NCBI RefSeq assembly: GCF_013409995.1
Contig: NZ_JACCBX010000010.1
Coordinates: 1 to 64,000, forward strand
Origin: Neobacillus driksii
GTDB taxonomy: Bacteria; Bacillota; Bacilli; Bacillales; Cytobacillaceae
Direction of reading: 5' to 3'
Length of the DNA stretch: 64,000 nucleotides
Below the pieces are notes generated by a model. That model did not search any database and was not told where the DNA came from. It saw only the letters and a list, made by a program, of their open reading frames with translations. This document shows, piece by piece, positions 1 to 8,822 of the stretch. Within the stretch, counting starts at the first letter, position 1; each line of letters starts with the position of its first letter. The translations under genes were made by a program, and so were the position numbers.

Positions 1-72
1 GTTGATAGGTCAGAGGTGGAAGCGTGGTAACATGTGGAGCTGACTGATACTAATCGTTCGAGGACTTAACCA
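1..72 (+). rRNA. rrl: 23S ribosomal RNA, 3' end (partial)
   Basis: The window opens inside the last bases of 23S rRNA. The run ending in GAGGACTTAACCA is the usual Bacillus 23S 3' terminus. The rest of the gene lies upstream of the window. It is followed after about 130 bases by 5S rRNA, as in a standard Bacillus rrn operon. Confidence 0.93.
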
Positions 73-204
73 ATTTTTAAAAGCGAACTCGTTTTACACA
101 CTTCTTCTGAAATTATCTAGTTTTGAGGGAATGAATTTTTTTCAAAAACCTCTTGAAAAATATCGAAAAAGACAATATAATAGATTTTGTCTTTGAGAAA
201 TTAG

Positions 205-320
<116 letters not shown>

Positions 321-328
321 TTATATAT

Positions 329-404
329 GGAGGATTAGCTCAGCTGGGAGAGCATCTGCCTTACAAGCAGAGGGTCGGCGGTTCGATCCCGTCATCCTCC
401 ACCA
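329..404 (+). tRNA. tRNA-Val (TAC)
   Basis: A 76-base cloverleaf with anticodon TAC and encoded CCA. It is the first of 21 tRNAs in the same order as B. subtilis trnB. Confidence 0.97.
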
Positions 405-409
405 TATAT

Positions 410-485
<76 letters not shown>

Positions 486-552
486 TGCTTTACTTCGTTG
501 GTTCATATCAGCGGCAGCGTAAAAATAGTTATCATATAAGTGCCAATTATAT

Positions 553-628
553 GAGCCATTAGCTCAGTTGGTAGAGCATCTGACTTTTAATCAGAGGGTC
601 GAAGGTTCGAGTCCTTCATGGCTCACCA
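553..628 (+). tRNA. tRNA-Lys (TTT)
   Basis: A 76-base cloverleaf with anticodon TTT and encoded CCA, third in the array. Confidence 0.97.
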
Positions 629-642
629 TTTTAAATGAATAT

Positions 643-727
643 GCGGGTGTGGCGGAATTGGCAGACGCACCAGACTTAGGATCTGGCGCCGCAAGGCGTG
701 GGGGTTCGACTCCCTTCACCCGCACCA
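643..727 (+). tRNA. tRNA-Leu (TAG)
   Basis: An 85-base class II tRNA with a long variable arm, anticodon TAG and encoded CCA. Confidence 0.97.
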
Positions 728-740
728 TTTAGTTTAATAT

Positions 741-815
741 GCGGAAGTAGTTCAGTGGTAGAACACCACCTTGCCAAGGTGGGGGTCGCGGGTTCGAATC
801 CCGTCTTCCGCTCCA
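741..815 (+). tRNA. tRNA-Gly (GCC)
   Basis: A 75-base cloverleaf with anticodon GCC, discriminator T and encoded CCA. Confidence 0.97.
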
Positions 816-820
816 AAGTT

Positions 821-909
821 GCCGGGGTGGCGGAACTGGCAGACGCACAGGACTTAAAATCCTGCGGTAGGTGACTACCGTACCGGTTCGATTCCGGTCC
901 TCGGCACCA
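821..909 (+). tRNA. tRNA-Leu (TAA)
   Basis: An 89-base class II tRNA with a long variable arm, anticodon TAA and encoded CCA. It starts only 5 bases after tRNA-Gly. Confidence 0.97.
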
Positions 910-938
910 TTTTGCAAGCTTAATGTTATTACAATATT

Positions 939-1015
939 GCGCCCGTAGCTCAATTGGATAGAGTGTCTGACTACGGATCAGAAGGTTATGGGTTCGACTC
1001 CTTTCGGGCGCGCCA
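939..1015 (+). tRNA. tRNA-Arg (ACG)
   Basis: A 77-base cloverleaf with encoded CCA. Its anticodon ACG is normally edited to ICG by TadA. Confidence 0.97.
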
Positions 1016-1022
1016 TATATTA

Positions 1023-1099
1023 CGGGAAGTAGCTCAGCTTGGTAGAGCACTTGGTTTGGGACCAAGGGGTCGCAGGTTCGAATCCTGTCTTCCCGACCA
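1023..1099 (+). tRNA. tRNA-Pro (TGG)
   Basis: A 77-base cloverleaf with anticodon TGG and encoded CCA. Confidence 0.97.
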
Positions 1100-1119
1100 T
1101 TCTTCTAATATAACAAAAT

Positions 1120-1195
1120 GGGGCCTTAGCTCAGCTGGGAGAGCGCCTGCTTTGCACGCAGGAGGTCAGCGGTTCGATCCCGCTAGGCTCCACCA
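1120..1195 (+). tRNA. tRNA-Ala (TGC)
   Basis: A 76-base cloverleaf with anticodon TGC and encoded CCA. Confidence 0.97.
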
Positions 1196-1213
1196 TAACT
1201 TAATTCTATATTT

Positions 1214-1290
1214 GGCGGTGTAGCTCAGCTGGCTAGAGCGTACGGTTCATACCCGTAAGGTCGGGGGTTCGATCCCCTCCGCCGCTACCA
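1214..1290 (+). tRNA. tRNA-Met (CAT), elongator
   Basis: A 77-base cloverleaf with anticodon CAT and encoded CCA. It lacks the initiator hallmarks, and its place in the trnB-like order is that of the elongator Met tRNA. Confidence 0.92.
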
Positions 1291-1317
1291 AATAAATTAG
1301 TTATAGAACTTCAAATT

Positions 1318-1394
1318 GGACCTTTAGCTCAGCTGGTTAGAGCAGACGGCTCATAACCGTCCGGTCGTAGGTTCGAGTCCTACAAGGTCCACCA
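1318..1394 (+). tRNA. tRNA-Ile2 (CAT, lysidine type)
   Basis: A 77-base cloverleaf with anticodon CAT and encoded CCA. Its acceptor stem begins GGACCTT, and it sits between Met and Ser as does Ile2 in B. subtilis trnB. TilS would modify the C to lysidine so that it reads AUA. The identity rests on body sequence and position, not on the anticodon. Confidence 0.85.
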
Positions 1395-1411
1395 GTAATT
1401 TTATATAATAT

Positions 1412-1504
1412 GGAGGAATACCCAAGTCCGGCTGAAGGGATCGGTCTTGAAAACCGACAGGCGGGTTAAACCGCGCGGGGGTTCGAATCCCTCTTCCTCC
1501 GCCA
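1412..1504 (+). tRNA. tRNA-Ser (TGA)
   Basis: A 93-base class II tRNA with a long variable arm, anticodon TGA and encoded CCA. Confidence 0.97.
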
Positions 1505-1542
1505 TATTATTAATTCTTCAGCACAAGATTCATTTATATTGT

Positions 1543-1616
<74 letters not shown>

Positions 1617-1619
1617 TTT

Positions 1620-1696
1620 GGTCTGGTAGTTCAGTTGGTTAGAATGCCTGCCTGTCACGCAGGAGGTCGCGGGTTCGAGTCCCGTCCAGACCGCCA
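1620..1696 (+). tRNA. tRNA-Asp (GTC)
   Basis: A 77-base cloverleaf with anticodon GTC and encoded CCA. It begins three bases after the CCA-less initiator tRNA. Confidence 0.97.
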
Positions 1697-1741
1697 TTTT
1701 TATTAAAACCTAATGGTTTTTATAGGAAGGCTTATTAGTGT

Positions 1742-1817
1742 GGCTCAGTAGCTCAGTCGGTAGAGCAAAGGACTGAAAATCCTTGTGTCGGCGGTTCGAT
1801 TCCGTCCTGAGCCACCA
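1742..1817 (+). tRNA. tRNA-Phe (GAA)
   Basis: A 76-base cloverleaf with anticodon GAA and encoded CCA. Confidence 0.97.
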
Positions 1818-1845
1818 TTTATTTTTAGATGGTATCTATTATGAT

Positions 1846-1922
1846 GGCGATTGTGGCGAAGTGGTTAACGCACCTGATTGTGGTTCAGGCATTCGTGGGT
1901 TCGATTCCCATCAGTCGCCCCA
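1846..1922 (+). tRNA. tRNA-His (GTG)
   Basis: A 77-base gene with anticodon GTG. It includes the extra 5' G at position -1, which faces discriminator C, the identity element for HisRS. CCA is encoded. Confidence 0.97.
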
Positions 1923-1940
1923 TAGTTTAATTTATTATTT

Positions 1941-2014
1941 GCGGGTGTAGTTTAGTGGTAAAACCTCAGCCTTCCAAGCTGATGTTGTGAGTTCGATTCT
2001 CATCACCCGCTCCA
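1941..2014 (+). tRNA. tRNA-Gly (TCC)
   Basis: A 74-base cloverleaf with anticodon TCC and encoded CCA. It is the second glycine tRNA of the array. Confidence 0.97.
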
Positions 2015-2020
2015 ATTTAT

Positions 2021-2096
<76 letters not shown>

Positions 2097-2097
<1 letters not shown>

Positions 2098-2147
2098 GAA
2101 CTTTTTGCGACAGCAAAATAGGTAGAATTTTTTGCAACAGCAAAATA
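2097..2147 (+). repeat. Tandem 24-base hairpin units between tRNA-Ile and tRNA-Asn
   Basis: Two 24-base units (2097-2120 and 2124-2147) differ at 2 positions. Each can fold as TTTTGC, a 4-base loop and GCAAAA. No long T run follows, so they do not look like terminators. Their role is unknown. Confidence 0.7.
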
Positions 2148-2159
2148 TATTTCTATTGT

Positions 2160-2234
2160 TCCGCAGTAGCTCAGTGGTAGAGCTATCGGCTGTTAACCGA
2201 TCGGTCGTAGGTTCGAGTCCTACCTGCGGAGCCA
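2160..2234 (+). tRNA. tRNA-Asn (GTT)
   Basis: A 75-base cloverleaf with anticodon GTT and encoded CCA. Confidence 0.97.
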
Positions 2235-2242
2235 TTTTTTAT

Positions 2243-2333
2243 GGGGAAGTACTCAAGAGGCTGAAGAGGCGCCCCTGCTAAGGGTGTAGGTCGGGTAACC
2301 GGCGCGAGGGTTCAAATCCCTCCTTCTCCGCCA
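2243..2333 (+). tRNA. tRNA-Ser (GCT)
   Basis: A 91-base class II tRNA with anticodon GCT and encoded CCA. There is one G:T wobble in the acceptor stem. Confidence 0.96.
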
Positions 2334-2341
2334 TAAATTAA

Positions 2342-2413
2342 GGCCCCTTGGTCAAGTGGTTAAGACACCTCCCTTTCACGGAGGTAACACGGGTTCGAAT
2401 CCCGTAGGGGTCA
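2342..2413 (+). tRNA. tRNA-Glu (TTC)
   Basis: Anticodon TTC. The acceptor stem closes at 2412 and the discriminator A is at 2413. TACAAAA follows, so CCA is not encoded. It is the last gene of the array. Confidence 0.95.
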
Positions 2414-2423
2414 TACAAAAAGG

Positions 2424-2451
2424 CTGATGATATTTTATCATCAGTTTTTTT
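2424..2451 (+). terminator. Terminator of the rrn-tRNA operon
   Basis: A 9-base perfect stem (2424-2432 with 2436-2444) is followed by seven T residues, directly after the last tRNA. Confidence 0.92.
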
Positions 2452-3164
2452 GTGCTTATTTTTGTCAGTGAAAATGACAATACACCGATCGATATGTATA
2501 ATTCCATAAGTTCAAAGTCTATAATGAACGTAAAATAGCAGCGGACGGAAATCAACCAATCATCAAAGCGCTCCAGTAATCCAATACCATCTTCTAAATC
2601 AAATTGAGTCTTCTCCTTTGACCGGGTAGAGTTGTGACGCCTTTTGATATGCTCAGTGGGTTTTTCCAGTTATCGTAGAGTGACCATGCCTTCTAAATCT
2701 CCCATTAAACAACAACCTTCATCCTAAAAAATCTCCCGAAAAATTTGTTGTTATATAAGAAAAACAAACATTCCAATACTCTATAATGTCCTTAGCTTGT
2801 CAAAGACATAAGAGCTCTTTTGTGAAAGTGAAATGATATATTGAAATAACATTCTTTTCGGCGTATTTTTGGCAAGAATATTGATAACGCTTACATCAAG
2901 TGAATATTTAGCACTTTTACATGTTAAAGTTTCTTATAATTTAAATAATATTTTTTACCCAAAATCGCAAAAAAACTTTATATATTTTTGTGTTTTTATG
3001 TAGGATTTATTGTTAAATTTTGTCGAAAGGTGCAGTTAAACCTCGCAATATGACAAACGATAAGTTTTATTGTCAGAAAAGATAAAAAAGTTTTACAAGA
3101 GATATTTCTAGTTTGCATTTATAATTAACCCTTGAAATACATTTTCACAAGGATGAGGTTAATA
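2452..3164. other. Long intergenic region before glgB
   Basis: About 710 AT-rich bases. I see no credible gene. A minus-strand frame of some 60 codons (about 2450-2670) lacks a start with a ribosome site and runs into tRNA-Glu. The right half carries a predicted CcpA site (2882-2895) and a TATAAT at 2935-2940 that could be a -10 element. The length suggests a long glg leader or lost DNA. Confidence 0.6.
2882..2895 (+). promoter_or_regulatory. Predicted cre (CcpA) site upstream of glgB
   Basis: TGATAACGCTTACA fits the Bacillus cre consensus TGWNANCGNTNNCA at every fixed position. It lies about 270 bases before the glgB start codon and 40 bases upstream of a TATAAT. Carbon-catabolite control of glycogen synthesis is inferred. 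Confidence 0.65.
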
Positions 3165-5111
3165 ATGGCAGTGAACACTTTATATCCAACAGACTATCAG
3201 TTGCATTTATTTCATGAGGGGAACCTTTTTCAAAGTCACCAGCTGTTTGGAGCACACGTTTTTAAAGAAGCCGACAAAGTCTACACGCGATTTTGCGTAT
3301 GGGCTCCAAACGCGAACAAAGTAAGGCTGGTTGGAAATTTCAATAACTGGAATGGAGAAGGTTACGATTTACATAGGGTAAACAATGAAGGTGTATGGAT
3401 TATTGTCATTAATCAAGACCTAAATGGATGCCTCTATAAATATGAAATAATTACAGCACAAAACGAAAGACTTTTAAAATCAGATCCATATGCATTCTAT
3501 TCTGAACTGCGGCCAAATACAGCATCCATCGTATATTCATTGAGAAACTACGATTGGCAGGATAATCATTGGATGCACCGAAAGCAAAAAAGAAACTTCT
3601 TATCTGAACCACAGATCATCTATGAGGTGCATTTTGGTTCATGGAAAAAGCATGAAAATGGTGATTTTTTAACATATAAGGAAATGGCTGAAGAACTCAT
3701 ACCTTATGTGCTTGAACATGGATTTACACATATTGAATTATTACCGCTTATCGAGCACCCCTTTGACGGATCTTGGGGATATCAGGGTACTGGATACTTT
3801 TCGGCAACGTCTCGCTACGGCACACCAAAGGACTTTATGTACTTTGTAGACCAGTGTCATCAGAATGGAATTGGCGTCATTCTTGATTGGGTTCCTGGTC
3901 ATTTTTGTAAGGACTCTCATGGTTTATATCGTTTTGATGGTTCGCATATTTATTCCTACGAAACAGAGACTGACAGGGAAAATCAAGTATGGGGAACAGC
4001 AAACTTTGATCTCGGAAAAGGCGAAGTGCAAAGTTTCCTCATCTCAAATGCATTTTATTGGATTGATTATTTCCATATCGATGGCTTTAGAATGGATGCT
4101 GTTGCAAATATCATCTATTGGCCAAATTCAGCCGAGAATCAAGAAAATCCATTTGGCATTGATTTTCTAAAAAAATTAAATATACAAGTTCATGAATATG
4201 ATCCAACCTTTGTCATGATTGGAGAGGATTCAACCGATTTCCCTAATGTTACTGCTCCTGTCCATTATGGTGGATTAGGGTTCGATTATAAATGGAACAT
4301 GGGCTGGATGAATGACATTTTAAAATATATGGAAACTCCGCCATTTGCACGTGCAAGTGTTCATACGAAAGTAACTTTCTCACTCCTTTATGCCTTTTCA
4401 GAGAACTTTATGCTCCCGTTATCACATGATGAAGTGGTACATGGAAAAAAGTCGCTTTTAGACAAAATGCCAGGAGATTACTGGGAGAAATTCGCCCAAC
4501 TACGTTTACTTCTAGGGTATATGTTTGCACATCCTGGTAAGAATCTATTATTTATGGGATTCGAGCTTGGTCAGTTTGCAGAATGGAAAGACAAGGAACA
4601 GTTAGATTGGAATCTATTAGAATTTGAAATGCACCAAAAAGTAAATCAATATGTTAAACAATTAACAAAGCTTTATAAACGTTCTAAGGCTATGTATGAA
4701 CTTGACCACATGCATGATGGATTTGAATGGATTGACTGTGATAATTATAGCCAATCAGTCTTTTCATTCATTCGGAAAGGTAAAACAGAAAATGATTATT
4801 TAATAATCATTTGTAATTTTACAGGCGTGCATTATCCAGAATTTAAAATAGGCGTACCTGCTCAAGAAGAGTTTCGTGAAATATTTAATAGTGACGATAC
4901 AGACTTTGGCGGCGCCGGTTTTATTAATAAGAAAACATTTATGGCTTTAGAGGAGCCATTTCATGGAAGACCATATTCCGTTAATGTGACGATACCGCCT
5001 TTTGGCTTTCAGATCATTCGACCGGTGAAAAAACGAAAGGAGAGAAAAGGTAATGGGAAAGAAAAAGTGCGTGGCAATGCTATTGGCAGGAGGGAAAGGA
5101 AGCAGACTTAA
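3165..5111 (+). CDS. glgB: 1,4-alpha-glucan branching enzyme
   Basis: GlgB cuts alpha-1,4 glucan chains and rejoins them through alpha-1,6 bonds, creating the branches of glycogen in the cytoplasm. The 648-residue protein has an N-terminal CBM48 module (around FCVWAPNANKVRLVGNFNNW). A GH13 barrel follows, with nucleophile Asp in GFRMDAV (about residue 311), acid Glu in IGEDST (about 354) and the later LSHDEVVHG motif. I chose the ATG at 3165, behind AAGGATGAGG, over an in-frame TTG at 3132 that has no ribosome site. It is the first gene of glgBCDAP. Its 3' end overlaps glgC by 59 bases, so the last 20 or so residues are basic and poorly conserved. Confidence 0.95.
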   Translation: MAVNTLYPTDYQLHLFHEGNLFQSHQLFGAHVFKEADKVYTRFCVWAPNANKVRLVGNFNNWNGEGYDLHRVNNEGVWIIVINQDLNGCLYKYEIITAQNERLLKSDPYAFYSELRPNTASIVYSLRNYDWQDNHWMHRKQKRNFLSEPQIIYEVHFGSWKKHENGDFLTYKEMAEELIPYVLEHGFTHIELLPLIEHPFDGSWGYQGTGYFSATSRYGTPKDFMYFVDQCHQNGIGVILDWVPGHFCKDSHGLYRFDGSHIYSYETETDRENQVWGTANFDLGKGEVQSFLISNAFYWIDYFHIDGFRMDAVANIIYWPNSAENQENPFGIDFLKKLNIQVHEYDPTFVMIGEDSTDFPNVTAPVHYGGLGFDYKWNMGWMNDILKYMETPPFARASVHTKVTFSLLYAFSENFMLPLSHDEVVHGKKSLLDKMPGDYWEKFAQLRLLLGYMFAHPGKNLLFMGFELGQFAEWKDKEQLDWNLLEFEMHQKVNQYVKQLTKLYKRSKAMYELDHMHDGFEWIDCDNYSQSVFSFIRKGKTENDYLIIICNFTGVHYPEFKIGVPAQEEFREIFNSDDTDFGGAGFINKKTFMALEEPFHGRPYSVNVTIPPFGFQIIRPVKKRKERKGNGKEKVRGNAIGRRERKQT

Positions 5112-6198
5112 TTCACTTACAAAGGATTTGGCAAAGCCTGCTGTTCCATTTGGAGGTAAGTACAGAATCATTGATTTTCCTTTAAGCAATTGTACGAATT
5201 CAGGTATAGATACAGTGGGAGTATTAACTCAGTATCAACCATTGCTATTAAATTCTTATATAGGTATTGGCAGTGCATGGGACCTTGACCGAAAAGATGG
5301 AGGGGTAACCGTTTTACCTCCGTATGCTGAAACTTCAGAGGTAAAGTGGTATACCGGTACCGCAAGTGCTATTTATCAAAACCTTAATTATTTGAAGCAA
5401 TACCAGCCTGAATATGTACTTATTCTTTCTGGTGACCATATTTACAAAATGAATTATGAGAGTATGCTTGAATATCATATTGAGAAAAGAGCAGACGTAA
5501 CCATTTCCTTAATTGAGGTTCCTTGGGCGGAAGCAAGCCGTTTTGGAATTATGAACACTAACGAGGAATTAAGAATAACAGAGTTTGAGGAAAAGCCAGC
5601 AGAACCGAAGAATAATTTAGCTTCGATGGGCATTTATATTTTCAGCTGGAATATACTGAAAGAATATCTAGAGATGGACGCTAGAAATACGAAATCCTCC
5701 CACGACTTCGGTAAAGATATTATTCCAACTCTGTTGGATGAAAATAAGAAGTTATATGCCTATCCTTTTAAAGGTTATTGGAAGGATGTTGGTACAGTTA
5801 AGAGTTTGTGGGAAGCAAATATGGATCTATTGAATGACGAATGTGATTTAGATCTATTTGATCATGATTGGAGAATTTATTCTGTCAATCCTAACCAGCC
5901 TCCACAATATATCTCTCCTGAAGCCATTGTTAAGGAATCTTTAATTAATGAGGGCTGCACGATTGAAGGAGAAATTGATAATTCTGTTTTATTTCAAGGG
6001 GTAACTGTTGGTAAAGGATCGATTATTAAGGAATCTGTCATCATGCCGGATGCGGTAATTGGTGAAAATGTTAAGATTGAAAAAGCAATTGTTCCTAGTG
6101 ATGTAATTATTCCTGATGGAACCGTAATTCGTTCATTTGATGATGAAATTATTCTTGTTACTGAAGAAATGTTAAGTGGGTTATATCCTGCTTTTTAA
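5053..6198 (+). CDS. glgC: Glucose-1-phosphate adenylyltransferase, catalytic subunit
   Basis: GlgC makes ADP-glucose from glucose-1-phosphate and ATP, the committed step of glycogen synthesis. The 381-residue protein begins with the nucleotidyltransferase signature AMLLAGGKGSRL. It then shows the sugar-phosphate region GGKYRIIDFPLSNC and the LSGDHIYKM motif, and ends in a left-handed beta-helix of hexapeptide-like repeats (about residues 290-370). It starts with ATG inside the glgB coding end, behind AAAGGAGAG. In Bacillus this subunit works with the regulatory subunit GlgD, encoded next. A 147-base gap holding an intergenic repeat separates it from glgD. Confidence 0.96.
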   Translation: MGKKKCVAMLLAGGKGSRLNSLTKDLAKPAVPFGGKYRIIDFPLSNCTNSGIDTVGVLTQYQPLLLNSYIGIGSAWDLDRKDGGVTVLPPYAETSEVKWYTGTASAIYQNLNYLKQYQPEYVLILSGDHIYKMNYESMLEYHIEKRADVTISLIEVPWAEASRFGIMNTNEELRITEFEEKPAEPKNNLASMGIYIFSWNILKEYLEMDARNTKSSHDFGKDIIPTLLDENKKLYAYPFKGYWKDVGTVKSLWEANMDLLNDECDLDLFDHDWRIYSVNPNQPPQYISPEAIVKESLINEGCTIEGEIDNSVLFQGVTVGKGSIIKESVIMPDAVIGENVKIEKAIVPSDVIIPDGTVIRSFDDEIILVTEEMLSGLYPAF

Positions 6199-6200
6199 AA

Positions 6201-6325
6201 AAGTGCTATCTAGCTGCGGGCACCATCGGCTCCAGTCATAACCCAATCACTTCGGAAGGCAAAGCCACGCCTTCTGTCAGTGCTTGTCTTATGTTTGTCG
6301 CCGATGAGCAGGCGCCCTACGCTTT
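6201..6325. repeat. Structured intergenic repeat of the Bacillus TAGCTGC-GGCGC type
   Basis: The 125-base spacer between glgC and glgD begins AAGTGCTATCTAGCTGCGGG and ends GGCGCCCTACGCTTT. Complementary outer segments (CATCGGC 6224-6230 with GCCGATG 6300-6306) enclose an inner hairpin (GAAGGC 6255-6260 with GCCTTC 6269-6274). The layout resembles a dispersed intergenic repeat I recall from Bacillus genomes. Only one copy is in this window, so family membership comes from memory. Confidence 0.6.
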
Positions 6326-6345
6326 AATATCGGGAGGGACTAGTA

Positions 6346-7377
6346 TTGAAGAGAAAGCTATTAGGTGTTATTGACGCAACAACGTACCATGAAGATCTAG
6401 AGGACCTTTTAACACATCGGTCACTTGCGGCCCTGCCATTTGCGGGACGTTATCGTATTATTGATTTTGTACTTTCCAATATGGTGAACTCAGGAATTAG
6501 AAGTGTAGCAATCTTTCCTAAAATGACCTACCGTTCGTTAATGGACCACCTCGGTTCAGGAAAGAATTGGGATTTAAATCGCAAGCGTGATGGGCTTTTC
6601 TTTTTTCCAACTCCCGTTGTTGATTCTGATATCAATAAAATAGGAACATTTGAAAACTTTGCTGCAAATTTAGATTTCTTTTATCGCAGTTCTCAAGAGT
6701 ATTCTATCATTACGAATTGTTATACGGTTTTCAATATGGACTTTAAACCATTGCTAGATTGGCATATCCATTCTGGGTGCGATATTACTGAAATTCATCA
6801 TGAAGATGGCACTCCGATGGAAATGTATTTAGTGAAGACATCGTTACTTATTAAGTTAATTGAAACGAGAAATGAAACAGGATATACATGCATGAGGGAT
6901 GCGGTCCTAGACCTTGAACATCAATATTCCGTTTGCAGTTATGTATATTCCGGTTATGCAGTCATGATCGATTCTATCCAAAACTATTTTTCTACTAGTC
7001 TCAATTTATTAAATTCAGATGTTTGGAAGCAATTATTTATTAAAGAGCAGCCTATCCTGACAAAGGTGAAAGATGAGCCGCCAACACGCTATTTAAAAGG
7101 TTCAGTTGTACAAAATGCCATGATAGCCAATGGCTGCTTAATCAATGGTACCGTTGAAAATAGTATCATTTCAAGGGGCGTTAAAATTGGAAAAGGCGCA
7201 GTTATTAAGAATTCTATTATCATGCAAAAATGCGTGATCGAAGATAATTGTTACCTTGATTCCGTTATTTTAGATAAAGATGTAAAGGTTGAGGCTAGTA
7301 CAATCTTAACTGGTACAGCCAGGGACCCTTTTGTTGTTCGAAAAGGTACCAAACAAGGAGCGCTGATGAATTCGTGA
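6346..7377 (+). CDS. glgD: Glucose-1-phosphate adenylyltransferase, regulatory subunit
   Basis: GlgD resembles GlgC (AGRYRIIDFVLSNMVNSGI near the N-terminus, beta-helix repeats near residues 250-320). It lacks the intact GGKGSRL nucleotide loop, which here reads DATTYHEDLEDLL, as expected for the non-catalytic partner. In Bacillus and Geobacillus the GlgC-GlgD complex is more active than GlgC alone. The 343-residue frame starts with TTG at 6346 behind CGGGAGGG. Its stop overlaps the glgA start by 4 bases, indicating translational coupling. Confidence 0.95.
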   Translation: MKRKLLGVIDATTYHEDLEDLLTHRSLAALPFAGRYRIIDFVLSNMVNSGIRSVAIFPKMTYRSLMDHLGSGKNWDLNRKRDGLFFFPTPVVDSDINKIGTFENFAANLDFFYRSSQEYSIITNCYTVFNMDFKPLLDWHIHSGCDITEIHHEDGTPMEMYLVKTSLLIKLIETRNETGYTCMRDAVLDLEHQYSVCSYVYSGYAVMIDSIQNYFSTSLNLLNSDVWKQLFIKEQPILTKVKDEPPTRYLKGSVVQNAMIANGCLINGTVENSIISRGVKIGKGAVIKNSIIMQKCVIEDNCYLDSVILDKDVKVEASTILTGTARDPFVVRKGTKQGALMNS

Positions 7378-8822
7378 AAGTATTATTTGCAGTATCGGAA
7401 TGTGGTCCATTTGCAAAATCAGGAGGGCTTGCGGACGTGGCAGGCTCTCTGCCTAAAGAGCTGAAAAGTCTTGGTACAGACGTAAGGGTGATTCTGCCGA
7501 AGTATGGCACTATTGCCGATGACTTTAAAGCAGATATGAAAAAAATCAAAGAATTTACAGTACCTGTTGGCTGGAGAAATCAATATTGCGGTATTGAGGA
7601 GCTTTCCTATGAGGGAGTAACCTACTACTTTGTTGATAACGAGTACTACTTCAAACGCGAAGGATTTTATGGTTATTACGATGATGGTGAGAGGTTTGCT
7701 TATTTTAACCGAGCTGTATTGGAAGCTTTGGCACATCTAGATTTTTATCCAGATGTCCTGCATTGTCATGACTGGCATACAGCGATGATTCCATTTTTAT
7801 TAAGAATGGAGTATTACAAGCGAAAAGGCTACGGACTTATTCGTACGGTTTTCACGATTCATAATCTGCAATTTCAGGGCATTTTCCCAAGAGAGGCACT
7901 TTCTGACCTGCTTGGATTGGATTGGGGAGCCTTCAACCCTGAACATTTAGAATTCTTCGGCTGTATTAATTTTATGAAGGGTGCTCTTGTAGCAGCTGAC
8001 GAAATTACAACAGTGAGCCCAACCTATAAACAAGAAATCCAGACGCCTGTATATGGTGAAAAATTGGATGGTCTTTTAAAAACTAGAGAAGAAGATCTTG
8101 TAGGAATTTTAAATGGTATCGATGATAAATTCTATAATCCTGCCGACGATTCCCTAATCTATAAAACGTACACAGTTAACAGCCTTGAAAACAAGGCAAT
8201 TAATAAAAGTGAGGTCCAAAAATTCTTTGGGCTGCCTCAAAAACCAAACACACCATTAATGGTGATGATTACGCGGCTGACAAAACAAAAGGGATTAGAT
8301 CTCGTTAAGTGTGTTTTAAACGATATTCTCCATGAAGATATACAAATGGTGGTTCTAGGTACAGGAGACTATGCTTATGAAGAGTATTTGCGTCATGCAG
8401 CAAATTCCTATCCAGATAAATTAAAGGTTCATATCGGTTTTAGTGAGGGACTTGCTCACAAGCTTTATGCTGCGGCAGACCTGTTTCTCATGCCTTCCTT
8501 ATTTGAGCCATGCGGTCTTGGCCAATTAATTGCAATGAAATACGGTGCGGTACCAATTGTACGTGAAACAGGCGGGCTAAATGATACGGTTCAATCTTGG
8601 AATGAAATAACCAAGGAAGGAACTGGATTTTCTTTCAAGAATTTTAATGCCCATGACATGCTATATACGATTAGAAGGGCATTACACTTTTATCATGACC
8701 CTGCTTGGAAAACCATCGTTCAAAAAGCGATGGAGAAGGATAATAGCTGGGCCCAGTCTGCATTTAAGTACAATCAGCTTTATGCAGAGCTGATCTCGAG
8801 GAGTGAAACCCATGTTTTCTAG
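7374..8822 (+). CDS. glgA: Glycogen synthase (ADP-glucose)
   Basis: GlgA, a GT5 family glycosyltransferase, extends alpha-1,4 glucan chains from ADP-glucose. The 482-residue protein carries the N-terminal donor loop KSGGLADVAGSLPKEL (about residues 15-30). The C-terminal phosphate-binding region includes ITRLTKQKG and PSLFEPCGLGQL. The start is GTG at 7374 behind AAGGAG, overlapping the glgD stop by 4 bases. It lies fourth in glgBCDAP, and its 3' end overlaps the start of glgP. Confidence 0.96.
   Translation: MKVLFAVSECGPFAKSGGLADVAGSLPKELKSLGTDVRVILPKYGTIADDFKADMKKIKEFTVPVGWRNQYCGIEELSYEGVTYYFVDNEYYFKREGFYGYYDDGERFAYFNRAVLEALAHLDFYPDVLHCHDWHTAMIPFLLRMEYYKRKGYGLIRTVFTIHNLQFQGIFPREALSDLLGLDWGAFNPEHLEFFGCINFMKGALVAADEITTVSPTYKQEIQTPVYGEKLDGLLKTREEDLVGILNGIDDKFYNPADDSLIYKTYTVNSLENKAINKSEVQKFFGLPQKPNTPLMVMITRLTKQKGLDLVKCVLNDILHEDIQMVVLGTGDYAYEEYLRHAANSYPDKLKVHIGFSEGLAHKLYAAADLFLMPSLFEPCGLGQLIAMKYGAVPIVRETGGLNDTVQSWNEITKEGTGFSFKNFNAHDMLYTIRRALHFYHDPAWKTIVQKAMEKDNSWAQSAFKYNQLYAELISRSETHVF

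Noticed and set aside
2450..2670. Minus-strand open stretch of about 60 codons before glgB
   Set aside because: No start codon with a ribosome site, it runs on into tRNA-Glu, and I recognise no family. It could be a gene remnant, but nothing supports that.
3132..3164. Longer GlgB starting at TTG 3132
   Set aside because: The best ribosome site (AAGGATGAGG) lies between this TTG and the ATG at 3165, and the extra residues are not like other GlgB proteins.
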